Assembly (NCBI GenBank): GCA_020445605.1
Contig: JAGRGH010000050.1
Coordinates: 1 to 64,000 of the forward strand
DNA length: 64,000 bases
Source: Chromatiales bacterium
GTDB taxonomy: Bacteria; Pseudomonadota; Gammaproteobacteria; JAGRGH01
Direction: 5' to 3'
Part shown: positions 7,828 to 18,387 of the stretch, piece after piece
Numbering within the stretch: the stretch's first letter is position 1
Layout of the letters: every line of letters starts with the position of its first letter
Program-made: the position numbers and the translations under genes
Notes under the pieces: model-generated
Told to the model about the DNA's origin: nothing
The model's database searches: none
The model's input: the letters and a program-made list of their open reading frames with translations, nothing else

Positions 7828-8184
7828 TCAGACCGGCTTGCCGCGGTAGATCACCAGCGCGGTGCCCTGCGATTGCGCGTAGTTGTCGTAGCCGATCAGA
7901 CGCACATGATTCTTCGGGTTGGCAGCGCGACAGGCGGCCGCTTCAGCCAGAATGGCATCCACATCGGTTTCGCCGAACATCGGCAGCTTCCACATGTACC
8001 AGTAGGAACTCGTCGCGTTCTCCGGCTCGGTGTGCTCGATGGCCGGGTTCCAGCCCTTCTTGACGATGAACTCCACCTGGGAGCGGACCTGCGCGTCGGT
8101 CAGCGCAGGCAGATACGAAAGGGTCTCGAACTTGCGACTGCTCGGATCGGACAGACGCGAGCTGTAGTCTTGAACATCACTCAT
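7828..8184 (-). CDS. cbbS: RuBisCO small subunit, form IA
   Basis: A 118-residue form I small subunit. Conserved stretches include '[20 protein letters not shown]', '[11 protein letters not shown]', '[14 protein letters not shown]' and '[15 protein letters not shown]'. Eight copies cap the L8 core and are needed for activity. It follows cbbL by 143 bp, a gap holding a large hairpin. There is no N-terminal targeting extension and no carboxysome gene nearby, and cbbQO are present, which fits the non-carboxysomal IAq subgroup (inference from context). Confidence 0.96.
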   Translation of the reverse strand: MSDVQDYSSRLSDPSSRKFETLSYLPALTDAQVRSQVEFIVKKGWNPAIEHTEPENATSSYWYMWKLPMFGETDVDAILAEAAACRAANPKNHVRLIGYDNYAQSQGTALVIYRGKPV

Positions 8185-8261
8185 GTACGTAAACCTCTGG
8201 TTGTGCCGTTTCCGAACCTGATCGGAATCCGGCGTTCAACGGATCTATTCGGCTTTAGCCG

Positions 8262-8305
8262 CCAGCCTCCAGCTACCAGCGGAAAAGCTGGAAGCTGGTT
8301 GCTGG
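8262..8305 (-). repeat. Large stem-loop in the cbbL-cbbS intergenic region
   Basis: Arms 8262-8280 and 8287-8305 pair over 19 positions (16 Watson-Crick pairs, three mismatches) around a 6-nt GGAAAA (plus strand) loop. Further GCTGG/CAGCTGG units continue to 8325, so the segment also looks like a degenerate 7-9-bp tandem repeat. It lies directly downstream of the cbbL stop codon and may stabilise or process the cbbLS mRNA (inference). Confidence 0.6.
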
Positions 8306-8327
8306 TTGCTGGCAGCTGGCAGCTGTT

Positions 8328-9752
8328 TTACTTGTGCGCCACGTCCAGCTTGTCGACCGTGTCGAATTCGAACTTGATCTCTTTCCAGGTCTCCATCGCC
8401 GCGGCCAGCTCGGGGCTGTGCTTGGCGGCTTCGCGCAGGACGTCCCCGCCACGCTTCTCGAGACCGTCGACACCGTTGCGGTTGCGGTCCTCGACGCAGG
8501 CTTCGAGTGCGACGCGGTTCGCCGCGGCTCCCGCGGCGTTGCCCCACGGATGGCCCAGCGTGCCGCCGCCGAACTGCAGGCAGGCATCGTCGCCGAAGAT
8601 CGTCACCAGCGCCGGCATGTGCCACACGTGGATACCGCCGGAGGCGACCGGGAACACGCCCGGCATCGAACCCCAGTCCTGGTCGAAGAAGATGCCTCGG
8701 CTGCGGTCTTCCTTGACGTAGGAATCGCGCATCAGGTCGATCCAGCCCAGCGTCGCCTCGCGGTCGCCCTCGAGCTTGCCGACGACGGTACCGGAGTGCA
8801 GGTGGTCACCACCGGACAGGCGCAGCGCCTTGGCCAGCACGCGGAAGTGGATGCCGTGGTGCGGGTTGCGGTCGAGCACGGCGTGCATGGCGCGGTGGAT
8901 GTGCAGCAGCATGCCGTTGTCGCGGCACCACTGGGCCAGACCGGTATTGGCGGTCAGGCCACCCGTCAGGTAGTCGTGCATGATGATGCGCGCACCCAGT
9001 TCCTTGGCGTGCTCGGCACGCTTGAACATCTCGTCCGGAGTCGACGCGGTGCAGTTCAGATAGTGGCCCTTGCGCTCACCGGTCTCGGCCTCGGCCTTGT
9101 TGACAGCCTCCTGCACGAAGTCGAAACGCTGGCGCCAGCGCATGAACGGCTGGCTGTTGATGTTCTCGTCGTCCTTGGTCAGGTCCAGACCACCACGCAG
9201 GCATTCGTACACGGCACGGCCGTAGTTCTTCGCGGACAGACCCAGTTTCGGCTTGATGGTGCAGCCGAGCAGCGCGCGACCGTATTTGTTGAGAATGTCG
9301 CGCTCGACCTGGATGCCGTGCGGCGGGCCGTTGCAGGTCATGACGTAGGCGACCGGGAAGCGTACGTCTTCCAGGCGCAGGGCACGGATGGCCTTGAAGC
9401 CGAACACGTTGCCGACCAGCGAGGTGAACACGTTGACGACGGAGCCTTCCTCGAACAGGTCGATCGGATAGGCGACGAATGCGTAATAGCAGGAATCGTC
9501 ACCCGGCACGTCTTCGATGGCGTAGGCGCGACCCTTGTAGTAGTCGAGATCGGTCAGAAGATCGGTCCAGACCGTGGTCCAGGTGCCGGTCGACGACTCG
9601 GCGGCGACCGCCGCAGCGGCCTCTTCGCGCGGCACGCCCGGCTGCGGGGTGATCTTGAAGCACGCCAGGATGTCGGTGTCCTTCGGCGTGTAATCCGGCA
9701 TCCAGTATGTCTCGCGGTACTCTTTTACGCCCGCGTCGTATTTCTTGGCCAT
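8328..9752 (-). CDS. cbbL: RuBisCO large subunit, form IA
   Basis: A 474-residue complete catalytic subunit of ribulose-1,5-bisphosphate carboxylase/oxygenase. The carbamylation/metal motif is '[20 protein letters not shown]' with carbamylated Lys193, Asp195 and Glu196; catalytic Lys167 and Lys169 are in '[16 protein letters not shown]', His286 in '[10 protein letters not shown]', and loop 6 Lys326 in 'GTVVGKLEG'. The usual Phe of GGLDFTKDD is Leu here. '[10 protein letters not shown]' and the overall form fit the form IA lineage of proteobacteria. ATG preceded by AGGAG. First gene of the operon and divergent from cbbR across 195 bp. Confidence 0.98.
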   Translation of the reverse strand: MAKKYDAGVKEYRETYWMPDYTPKDTDILACFKITPQPGVPREEAAAAVAAESSTGTWTTVWTDLLTDLDYYKGRAYAIEDVPGDDSCYYAFVAYPIDLFEEGSVVNVFTSLVGNVFGFKAIRALRLEDVRFPVAYVMTCNGPPHGIQVERDILNKYGRALLGCTIKPKLGLSAKNYGRAVYECLRGGLDLTKDDENINSQPFMRWRQRFDFVQEAVNKAEAETGERKGHYLNCTASTPDEMFKRAEHAKELGARIIMHDYLTGGLTANTGLAQWCRDNGMLLHIHRAMHAVLDRNPHHGIHFRVLAKALRLSGGDHLHSGTVVGKLEGDREATLGWIDLMRDSYVKEDRSRGIFFDQDWGSMPGVFPVASGGIHVWHMPALVTIFGDDACLQFGGGTLGHPWGNAAGAAANRVALEACVEDRNRNGVDGLEKRGGDVLREAAKHSPELAAAMETWKEIKFEFDTVDKLDVAHK

Positions 9753-9947
9753 CGTGGACTCCTAACTCGTAGGGTAGAAAACGGGTGAGCGAGCGCCCGC
9801 CCGGGTATGCCCACCGGCAAGGCAGGCGTCTTGGTTGTGCAAGGACGGACACCTTAGCCGAGCCCGACCCATCAATAAAAATCAATTTAACTGATCGACG
9901 ATATTAGATAGGATTATGGTTTACCCCCCTACCCTAAGCCTTTCTAA
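9753..9947. promoter_or_regulatory. cbbL-cbbR divergent control region with LysR-type box
   Basis: AT-rich stretch between divergent cbbL and cbbR. ATCAATTTAACTGAT (9881-9895) is an ATCA...TGAT inverted repeat that fits the T-N11-A pattern of LysR-type operators; a second AT-rich dyad (ATATTAGATAGGATTAT, 9901-9917) lies closer to cbbR. CbbR most likely binds here to activate cbbLS and repress itself. Confidence 0.6.
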
Positions 9948-10868
9948 GTGAACATCACCCTGCGCCAGCTGCGTGTATTCGAAGCGGCCGCCCGGCATCT
10001 GAACTTCACGCGCGCTGCCGAGGAGCTGTTCCTGACCCAGCCCGCGGTGTCCATGCAGATCAAGCAGCTGGAACAGCAGGTCGGCGAACCGCTGTTCGAC
10101 CAGCTGGGCAAACAGATCCAGCTCACCGAGACCGGCCGCGAGGTCTATCGCTACAGCGTGGCGATCGCCAACCAGATCGACGAGTTGCGCATGGTCCTAG
10201 AGGAGCGGCACGGCCTCCAGACCGGTCGCCTGCAACTGACGGCCGCGAGCACGGCGAACTATTTCGTGCCGACCCTGCTTGGCGTGTTCAACCGCCGGCA
10301 CGCCGGCATCACGGTGAACATCGAAATCACCAACCGCGAGAATCTGCTGAAGGCCCTGACCTCGAACACCACGGATTTCGCGATCATGGGTCAGCCGCCG
10401 GAATCCGCGCAGGACATCGAGGCGCACGCGTTTCTGGACAACCCGCTGGTCGTGCTCGCCCCGCCGGATCACCCCCTCGCCGGGGAACGCGCGATCTCGC
10501 TCGAACGCCTGAGCACGGAGACGTTCATCGCCCGCGAGCGGGGTTCGGGCACGCGCGCGGCGCACGAGCGCTTTTTCGCCCAGCACGGCATGACGGCGTT
10601 TCCCCTGTGCATGGAGATGAACAGCAACGAGGCGATCAAACAGGCGGTGCAGGCCGGGCTCGGTGTCTCGGTGCTGTCGGTCCACACCGTCGAGGTCGAG
10701 CTGTTGCTCGAGCGGCTGGTCATTCTCGATGTCCAGGGCTTTCCGATCATGCGCCAGTGGCACATCGTGCACCGGCGCGGGAAACGGTTCTCCGCGGTCG
10801 CTGACGCATTCCGCGAGTTCGTGCTGAGTGAGGCACGCAATCTGATCCAGGTACCCTCGGCTGCGTAG
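9948..10868 (+). CDS. cbbR: CbbR, LysR-type regulator of the cbb operon
   Basis: A 306-residue LysR-family protein: N-terminal winged helix-turn-helix 'LRQLRVFEAAARHLNFTRAA' and 'LTQPAVSMQIKQLEQQVGEP' (about 5-60), linker helix, then a two-lobed effector domain. Position next to and divergent from cbbL identifies it as CbbR, the activator of Calvin-cycle operons, which usually senses metabolites such as RuBP, PEP or NADPH. GTG start. The effector-domain segment 'MNSNEAIKQAVQAGLGVSVLS' is standard for the family. Confidence 0.94.
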   Translation: MNITLRQLRVFEAAARHLNFTRAAEELFLTQPAVSMQIKQLEQQVGEPLFDQLGKQIQLTETGREVYRYSVAIANQIDELRMVLEERHGLQTGRLQLTAASTANYFVPTLLGVFNRRHAGITVNIEITNRENLLKALTSNTTDFAIMGQPPESAQDIEAHAFLDNPLVVLAPPDHPLAGERAISLERLSTETFIARERGSGTRAAHERFFAQHGMTAFPLCMEMNSNEAIKQAVQAGLGVSVLSVHTVEVELLLERLVILDVQGFPIMRQWHIVHRRGKRFSAVADAFREFVLSEARNLIQVPSAA

Positions 10869-10916
10869 CTTCTGTCACGCCCCCCTTCCGCACGCCTGTA
10901 ACCCGATAAAACGATC

Positions 10917-11609
10917 ATGCGAATCATCTATACGCAACACGTCCCGTTCGAAGACCTCGGCGCGATGGCGCCGTGGTTTCGCGCGCGCGGCATTGAACCT
11001 GGGGCCGTGCGCCTGGACCTCGGTCAGGCCCTCCCCGAATCGGACTCGTTTGACGCGCTGATCGTCATGGGCGGCCCGATGGGCGTGAACGACAACGATC
11101 AGTACCAATGGCTGGAGCCCGAGCGTGAGCTGATTCGCTCGGCGATCCGCAACGGGCGGCACGTGCTGGGGGTCTGTCTGGGCGCCCAGCAGATCGCGGC
11201 GGCCATGGGCGCGCGCGTGTACCGCAACGCCGAACGCGAGATCGGCTGGTTCGACATCACGTCCACACCGCAGGCCGGCAGCCATCCGCTCGGTCGCGCC
11301 CTGCCCGCACGCGACGCGGTGTTTCACTGGCATGGCGATACGTTCGATCTGCCGAATGATGCCGTGTGGCTGGCGAGATCCGACGCCTGTGCGCACCAGG
11401 CCTTCGCGCTGGGCGATCGCGTACTGGCGTTGCAGTTTCACCTGGAGACGACAGTCGAATCCGCGACCGCGCTCACGGTGAACTGCGCGGACGAGATGGT
11501 GCCGGCGAAGTATGTTCAGAGCACGGCCCAGGTGCTTTCCGATCCGCAACGATTCGAGGTCCTGAACCGACACATGGCGGCGCTGCTCGAGGCGTGGATC
11601 GCTGCCTGA
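10917..11609 (+). CDS. Class I glutamine amidotransferase-like protein
   Basis: A 230-residue stand-alone glutaminase-type domain. The nucleophile is Cys87 in 'GVCLGAQ', and His175 and Glu177 in 'LQFHLETT' complete the triad. 'ALIVMGGPMGVND' forms the oxyanion region. It resembles the GMP-synthase-like GATases that occur without a synthetase partner; the substrate is not known. It is a lone gene between cbbR and dodecin, with separate upstream sequence of 48 bp. Confidence 0.88.
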   Translation: MRIIYTQHVPFEDLGAMAPWFRARGIEPGAVRLDLGQALPESDSFDALIVMGGPMGVNDNDQYQWLEPERELIRSAIRNGRHVLGVCLGAQQIAAAMGARVYRNAEREIGWFDITSTPQAGSHPLGRALPARDAVFHWHGDTFDLPNDAVWLARSDACAHQAFALGDRVLALQFHLETTVESATALTVNCADEMVPAKYVQSTAQVLSDPQRFEVLNRHMAALLEAWIAA

Positions 11610-11690
11610 CACACACTGACACAGCGCTCGCCCGAGGCGGCCCTGTCCGCCTGCTATGCTTGAAACTCCAACTTCGAAGGAGTCTTGAAC

Positions 11691-11891
11691 ATGTCCGTCG
11701 CCAAAGTCACCGAGATCATCGCTTCATCCGACAAGAGCTTTGAGGACGCCGTGCGCAAGGGCGTCAAGCGCGCGTCGAAGACCCTGCAGGGCGTAACCGC
11801 GGCCTGGGTCAAGGATCAGCAGGTCACCGTCGAAGACGGCGTCGTGAAGGAATATCGCGTCACGTTGAAGGTCACTTTCATCCTGAAGTGA
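11691..11891 (+). CDS. Dodecin (flavin-binding dodecamer)
   Basis: A 66-residue dodecin: 'VAKVTEIIASSDKSFEDAVR' at the N-terminus, 'ASKTLQGVTAAWVKDQQVTV', with the aromatic Trp that stacks on flavin, and 'EYRVTLKVTFILK' at the C-terminus. Dodecins store or buffer riboflavin/FMN and sometimes CoA. ATG at 11691 with AAGGAG eight bases upstream; an in-frame TTG two codons earlier is less likely. Monocistronic and convergent with ppsA. Confidence 0.95.
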   Translation: MSVAKVTEIIASSDKSFEDAVRKGVKRASKTLQGVTAAWVKDQQVTVEDGVVKEYRVTLKVTFILK

Positions 11892-11932
11892 CACAGCAGT
11901 GGCCGGCCGTGTGGCCGGCCACGGTTCCCGAT

Positions 11933-14308
<2,376 letters not shown>

Positions 14309-14379
14309 GGCACTACCCCTGGAGTTTGTTGTGGCTCAGAGTAAAGTAATGAAAACGAAAAATCTCATTGGATGATTCA

Positions 14380-15192
14380 ATGCAAAGGCAAGTCTATTTC
14401 GTCTCCGACTCGACCGGACTCACCGTCGAGCGCCTCGGCCGCGCCCTGCTCACCCAGTTCCCGGACTTCGAGTTCCGCACCCAGACCCTGCCGTTCATTG
14501 ACAACCGGCCGAAGGCCGAACTCGCCGCTGACCGGATCCGGCGCAGTCTCGGCGACGGCGAACCGCCGATCGTGCTGACCTCGATCGTCGACCCGGCGGT
14601 ACGCGAGGTCGTCGACGCCTGCGGCGGGGTCGTGCTCGACGTGCTCGAGACCTTCATCCACCCGCTGGAGGCCGCGCTGGGCGCAAAGGCCGCGCCGATT
14701 GTCGGCCATTCGCACAACATGAGCACGAACGGGGCCTATGCACGGCGCGTGGACGCCATCAACTACGCACTTGCCCATGACGACGGCCTGCGCCCGAAGG
14801 AACTCGAGGAAGCGGCGGTCGTACTGATTGGCGTGTCACGCTCGGGCAAGACCCCGACGAGTCTGTATCTCGCCATGCAGTTCGGCATTCAGGCCGCGAA
14901 CTACCCGCTGACCGACGACGACTTCGAACGCGGCGGGCTGCCGGCGCAGGTCCTCGCGTATCGGGCCAAGCTGTTCGGCCTCACGATCGACCCGGAACGC
15001 CTCGCCGCGATCCGCCAGGAACGTTACCCGAACAGCCGTTACGCGAGTCTGGAGGTATGTCGCCGCGAGGTCCGCCAGGCCGATGCGATTTTCAAGCGCC
15101 TGGGCGTGCCGGTGCTCAATTCCACGCAGATGTCGATCGAGGAACTCGCAACCAGCATCCTCGAGCAGGCCGGACTGCGGCGGCAGGCCTGA
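14380..15192 (+). CDS. ppsR: PEP synthase regulatory protein (kinase/pyrophosphorylase)
   Basis: About 270 residues of the DUF299 family, which inactivates PEP synthase by ADP-dependent phosphorylation of a Thr next to the active-site His and reactivates it by phosphorolysis. P-loop 'GVSRSGKTPTSLYLA' near residue 151; the N-terminal 'YFVSDSTGLTVERLGRALL' and the C-terminal 'NSTQMSIEELATSIL' are family signatures. I chose ATG 14380; a TTG four codons upstream is also in frame. Immediately divergent from its target ppsA, the standard arrangement. Confidence 0.95.
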   Translation: MQRQVYFVSDSTGLTVERLGRALLTQFPDFEFRTQTLPFIDNRPKAELAADRIRRSLGDGEPPIVLTSIVDPAVREVVDACGGVVLDVLETFIHPLEAALGAKAAPIVGHSHNMSTNGAYARRVDAINYALAHDDGLRPKELEEAAVVLIGVSRSGKTPTSLYLAMQFGIQAANYPLTDDDFERGGLPAQVLAYRAKLFGLTIDPERLAAIRQERYPNSRYASLEVCRREVRQADAIFKRLGVPVLNSTQMSIEELATSILEQAGLRRQA

Positions 15193-15227
15193 GCCAGCGA
15201 CCATTTCACGCATCGCGGTTGGAGCTT

Positions 15228-15393
15228 AACAGGTTGTTGAAAAAGGCCAATCCATGGCCTTTTCAACATCGCAACCGAAAAGCGCGGTTTTCGGTTGCTC
15301 ACGAAAATCAAACACTTGTGTGTTCGATTTTCGGGCGAGACGTCCCTGTCTCGCGTTAACAGGCCGTTGAAAAGACAATTTCAACAGCCTGTT
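15228..15393. repeat. 166-bp five-hairpin repeat, copy 1 (MITE-like)
   Basis: Outer ends AACAGGTTGTTGAAA and TTTCAACAGCCTGTT are near-perfect inverted repeats. Inside are successive stem-loops: GTTGAAAA.GGCC/GGCCTTTTCAAC, GCAACCGAAA/TTTTCGGTTGC, CGAAAATC/CGATTTTCG, GCGAGAC/GTCTCGC, and a terminal 15-bp hairpin (15358-15393). It is a direct copy of 16291-16456, of identical length. It lies between ppsR and the cupin gene and codes for nothing. Confidence 0.85.
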
Positions 15394-15440
15394 CAATCGC
15401 CCCTCAGCTACACTGGACCGCCCTTCGCTAGGACACCCCA

Positions 15441-15716
15441 ATGCAACCGATCCTCTACGAACGCCGCCCCGCCCCTGGCAAGCTCGATGTCATGGGCGTG
15501 GATGACTGGCCGATCTGGGAGAAGGAAGTCTCGGTGTTTCCGTGGACCTACGATGCACAGGAGACCTGCTACATCCTCAAGGGCCACGTGATCGTGACAC
15601 CGGATGGCGGCGAGCCGGTGGAACTCGGCGCCGGCGACCTCGTGACCTTCGCCAAAGGCCTGAGCTGTACCTGGGACATCCGCGAGCCGATAAAAAAGCA
15701 TTACAGCTTCGACTGA
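15441..15716 (+). CDS. Small cupin-domain protein
   Basis: A 91-residue single-domain cupin of the cupin_3/DUF861 type: 'WPIWEKEVSVFPWTYDAQET' followed by 'CYILKGHVIVTPDGGEPVEL' and 'GAGDLVTFAKGLSCTWDIRE'. The motifs lack the full His set of metal cupins (a Glu and Lys remain), as in other members of this group. Its function is unknown. The gene stands between the first 166-bp repeat (ends 48 bp upstream) and tRNA-Phe; the promoter may lie in or beside the repeat. Confidence 0.85.
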   Translation: MQPILYERRPAPGKLDVMGVDDWPIWEKEVSVFPWTYDAQETCYILKGHVIVTPDGGEPVELGAGDLVTFAKGLSCTWDIREPIKKHYSFD

Positions 15717-15797
15717 ACGCGGCTGAGACCACGCAGCGCGACGGGATTGCAGGCGCACGCGTGCATTGCGCAGCGGGTCTATTACGGGGAAGTAAGG

Positions 15798-15873
<76 letters not shown>

Positions 15874-16290
15874 GTATTCGGCAAAACTGCGTTGCTGTGC
15901 TTACATCCCTGTAGCGTCGCCCGGCCCGGCCATCCACGGCCGGTCGTTCGCACCTTCGAAAGCCATGTTAAATGGCTTTCGATGGCCTTAAGGCCACCGG
16001 CGCTCACCCAACTGGCAGGCTCGCCAAAAATGCAGGCCGGCTATTAGACCCGCGGGGCCCGGGAGCGTCAAGCGCACCCACGCCGGAACCGGTCTGAAGA
16101 CGCCCCGCCGTCGAGACCATGGCGATCCTTGAACGCCGGCAAGGCGCAGCGAGCACGGTGCAGCTGTCGCCGCAGGCGCAGGCCGCACATCCAGAGGGAA
16201 ACTCGACCCGGCCGCAAGGGACGCAGCTGAAACCGTATCCCGACTGAGTTGCCTGGCGGCTTGCCGGCACCCGGGATTCAGGCAGGTCCT
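15874..16290. other. Non-coding, hairpin-rich interval between tRNA-Phe and repeat copy 2
   Basis: About 417 bp without a credible gene. It contains a strong hairpin CGAAAGCCAT-GTTAA-ATGGCTTTCG (about 15957-15981), directly followed by the palindrome TGGCCTTAAGGCCA, and a GGCCGG-rich dyad near 15927-15950. These may be remains of another repetitive element. Open frames here are GC-driven shadows. Confidence 0.6.
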
Positions 16291-16456
16291 AGTAGGTCGT
16301 TGAAAAAGGCCCATCCATGGCCTTTTCAACGTCGCAACCGAAAAGCGTAGTTTTCGGTTGCTCACGAAAATCAAACACTTGCATGTTCGATTTTCGGGCG
16401 AGACGTCCGTGTCTCGCGATATCAGGCTGTCGAAATGAGAATTTCAACAGCCTGCT
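16291..16456. repeat. 166-bp five-hairpin repeat, copy 2 (MITE-like)
   Basis: Same length and order of stem-loops as copy 1. Most sequence differences fall in loops (for example CGCGG to CGTAG, and TGTGTG to TGCATG) or keep pairing, so structure is what is conserved. CTAG occurs at both junctions (16289-16292 and 16455-16458), a possible target duplication. The right end runs into the 3' end of the OsmC-like gene and provides its last codons. Confidence 0.85.
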
Positions 16457-16869
16457 AGACGCAGTTCGGTCTGCGTATCGGGCGGCTCCAGCAGATTGAC
16501 CGAGGCCGGACAGTGCCGCATGCGCTCGACGATGTAGGCGATATCGTCGGAACTTGGCGCGCCCGAAGCGAGTTGTCCTTCGAAGCGAATGTGCAGCCGT
16601 TTCATGCGCCAGTCTTCTGCGGTCAGAACGTCAATCGTGCCGCTTGCACTGCTCAGCACGAACCCGCGCTCGGCCGCATTGGTACGCATGTACAGGTGCT
16701 GACAGTTCAGAATCGCGTAGACGAACATCAGAAAACCCGGCACCTGTGGACCGAGTTCAAACGGAGTCCAGCCCTCAGCGGTCAGGATCTCGGTCCGGTT
16801 CGCAACGGGCGCGTTGTCGCTGCCTTCGTAGCGGCAGTTGCAGCGCATCTGGAACTTGCGGTCGGCCAT
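16444..16869 (-). CDS. OsmC/Ohr-like protein
   Basis: A 141-residue protein resembling the OsmC superfamily: N-terminal strand region, a central helix with one Cys ('MFVYAILNCQHLYMRTNAAE'), 'RMKRLHIRFEGQLAS', then 'YIVERMRHCPASVNLL' with the second Cys. In OsmC/Ohr peroxidases the two cysteines reduce organic hydroperoxides; here both positions are present but the flanking motifs are divergent, so a related thiol activity is only inferred. The last codons (AGC-stop) come from the 166-bp repeat, so the native C-terminus has been replaced or trimmed. Confidence 0.72.
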   Translation of the reverse strand: MADRKFQMRCNCRYEGSDNAPVANRTEILTAEGWTPFELGPQVPGFLMFVYAILNCQHLYMRTNAAERGFVLSSASGTIDVLTAEDWRMKRLHIRFEGQLASGAPSSDDIAYIVERMRHCPASVNLLEPPDTQTELRLAGC

Positions 16870-16938
16870 GAGCGGAACCCGGATCGAAGATGGTTCCGTC
16901 AGCTTGCCGGAGCCGACCGGTGCCGGTGTTGATCCGGA

Positions 16939-17316
16939 TCAGCCGCCGGCGGCGATCGCCTCAAGTGCTGCGCCCACATCGGCCTCGGCCACGGGAAACG
17001 GCAACAGGTGGTCGATGGGGAAGCGCGCCGTGAGCCGCTCGAGCTGGTGGGCGTATTCCTGGTCGTAGAACACGATTGACCGGGCGCCGCCAAATCGCTC
17101 CAGCGTGGCGAGCAGGGTCTCGAGCGAACTGGTGCGGTCGCGAAAATCGGACTGAAAGTTGAACTCGGCCACTACGACATCCGGCATGGTCTTGCGGATC
17201 TGCGCGGTGGCCTTGCGCACGCTTGCAACCGCATCGACCGTGTACCCGTGCCGCTGGTACAGCGGCGTGAAATTCGGATAGCCGCCGAGTTCGACGACGC
17301 TGAGCAATCGCTTCAT
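16939..17316 (-). CDS. Receiver-like small protein of unknown function
   Basis: A 125-residue protein with an alternating strand-helix pattern: 'RLLSVVELGGYPNFTPLYQR', 'GYTVDAVASVRKATAQIRKT', 'MPDVVVAEFNF', 'RSIVFYDQE', 'IDHLLPFPVAEADVGAALEA'. This looks like a response-regulator receiver fold in which 'PDVVVAEF' sits where the phosphoacceptor strand normally is, but with Glu in place of Asp and no clear acidic pocket. A non-phosphorylatable pseudo-receiver is possible. ATG start; it follows the GNAT gene on the same strand after 14 bp. Confidence 0.6.
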   Translation of the reverse strand: MKRLLSVVELGGYPNFTPLYQRHGYTVDAVASVRKATAQIRKTMPDVVVAEFNFQSDFRDRTSSLETLLATLERFGGARSIVFYDQEYAHQLERLTARFPIDHLLPFPVAEADVGAALEAIAAGG

Positions 17317-17330
17317 AAATCCAACGTTAC

Positions 17331-17780
17331 TTAATGATTTATAGTCTTTTTCATTACGCGATGCTCGATTTCACCGAACAGCCGGTGTCCCGGCCCGTCG
17401 TCGTGATATCCCGCACGCGCGTAGAAGCCGACGGCGTTCGTGCGTGCCTCAAGCACGATGCTGGTGAACCCTTGACCGCCGGCAACCCTTTCCAGCTCGG
17501 CCAGAAGCATGCCGCCAACGCCCCTGCCCCGCCCGGATTCGGCCACGGCCATATAGCGGACCTGGGCCTGCCCGTCCGCGCGCCGATGCAGACGCGCGCA
17601 ACCCACGAGTGTGCCGGCAACATCGAACGCCGCGCGGTGCCAGGCCTCGGCATCGTCCTCATCGCGTTCGCTGCCCGGCGACTGTTTCCAAGGCTGTCGC
17701 AACACCTGCCAGCGCAGCGCGTAGTAGGCGCTCCATTCCGCCGGCGTGCCGGGTTCGCGGATCGTAGGCGCGTCAGCCAA
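17331..17780 (-). CDS. GNAT-family N-acetyltransferase
   Basis: A 149-residue GNAT fold. The acetyl-CoA binding motif A is 'VAESGRGRGVGGMLLAELER' (R/Q-x-x-G-x-G/A form), preceded by 'QVRYMAV' and followed by 'IVLEARTNAVGFYARAGY', the typical motif B with the catalytic-region Tyr. The acetyl acceptor is unknown. The start overlaps the 3' end of the 2OG oxygenase gene by 8 bases, so the two are translationally coupled, suggesting a shared pathway or simply a compact operon. Confidence 0.88.
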   Translation of the reverse strand: MADAPTIREPGTPAEWSAYYALRWQVLRQPWKQSPGSERDEDDAEAWHRAAFDVAGTLVGCARLHRRADGQAQVRYMAVAESGRGRGVGGMLLAELERVAGGQGFTSIVLEARTNAVGFYARAGYHDDGPGHRLFGEIEHRVMKKTINH

Positions 17781-18387
17781 ACACGACCCAGGTCGTGGCG
17801 ATGTACTTCACCCCGGCCTCCAGGGTCACGCCGCGGTGCTCGTGGGTCCAGAACGGCGGAAACACGATCAGCTTGCCTGCTTCGGGGCGCACCCGGATGC
17901 CCTGGTACAGGAACTCCGTTTCGCCGCCGGGTCCCGGCACGTCGTTGAGATACCAGACCGCGACGAGCTGCCGATAGGCAAACTGGTGGCTGCCGCCGTC
18001 GATATGCCAGTGGTAGAACTCGCCGGGGTCCGTACGCTGGATGGCGTAGCCCATGTCCTTGAATGGGCCCTTGAAGAACGGGTAGGCCGCGCGGAATTCG
18101 CGCATCGACCGGCCCAGCGACCCGAACAGCCAGCCGTCGACGTCCTTCCAGTCCGGCTTGCCGCTGACGACCAGATCCGTCGAGCGCTTGATGGACGCGT
18201 CGTGATCGGCCTGCTGGCCGATGCGGCCCGGATACTGCTGTTCGAGCTTGTCCTCGAAGCGGCGGATCATTTCGCTGCATTGCTCCGCGGTGAGGGCGCC
18301 GCGGCGCTCGAACACGAAGCTTCCCGGGGCAAGTTCCAGCCAACCCGCCGGTAACGCGTCCGGCGCCTTGCGCCCGTCAACGCTCAC
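17773..18387 (-). CDS. 2OG-Fe(II) oxygenase family protein
   Basis: A 204-residue protein with the double-stranded beta-helix of Fe(II)/2-oxoglutarate oxygenases: HxD in 'YHWHIDGGSHQ', the distal His in 'FPPFWTHEHRGV', and Lys in 'AGVKYIATTWVVF' where the 2OG-binding basic residue usually lies. 'YLNDVPGPGGETEFLY' is the prolyl-hydroxylase-like core strand. The substrate is unknown. It overlaps its upstream neighbour by four bases (ATGA) and the GNAT gene downstream by 8, forming a tight trio. Confidence 0.88.
   Translation of the reverse strand: MSVDGRKAPDALPAGWLELAPGSFVFERRGALTAEQCSEMIRRFEDKLEQQYPGRIGQQADHDASIKRSTDLVVSGKPDWKDVDGWLFGSLGRSMREFRAAYPFFKGPFKDMGYAIQRTDPGEFYHWHIDGGSHQFAYRQLVAVWYLNDVPGPGGETEFLYQGIRVRPEAGKLIVFPPFWTHEHRGVTLEAGVKYIATTWVVFG

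Noticed and set aside
9134-9260. Leu for Phe in the CbbL motif GGLDFTKDD, suspected loss of activity
   Set aside because: All carbamylation and metal residues (Lys193, Asp195, Glu196) are intact and the change is conservative.
8328-9752. Long open frame on the plus strand opposite cbbL (and similar frames opposite many genes)
   Set aside because: Antisense shadow of a high-GC coding region; no ribosome site and no family match, while cbbL is certain.
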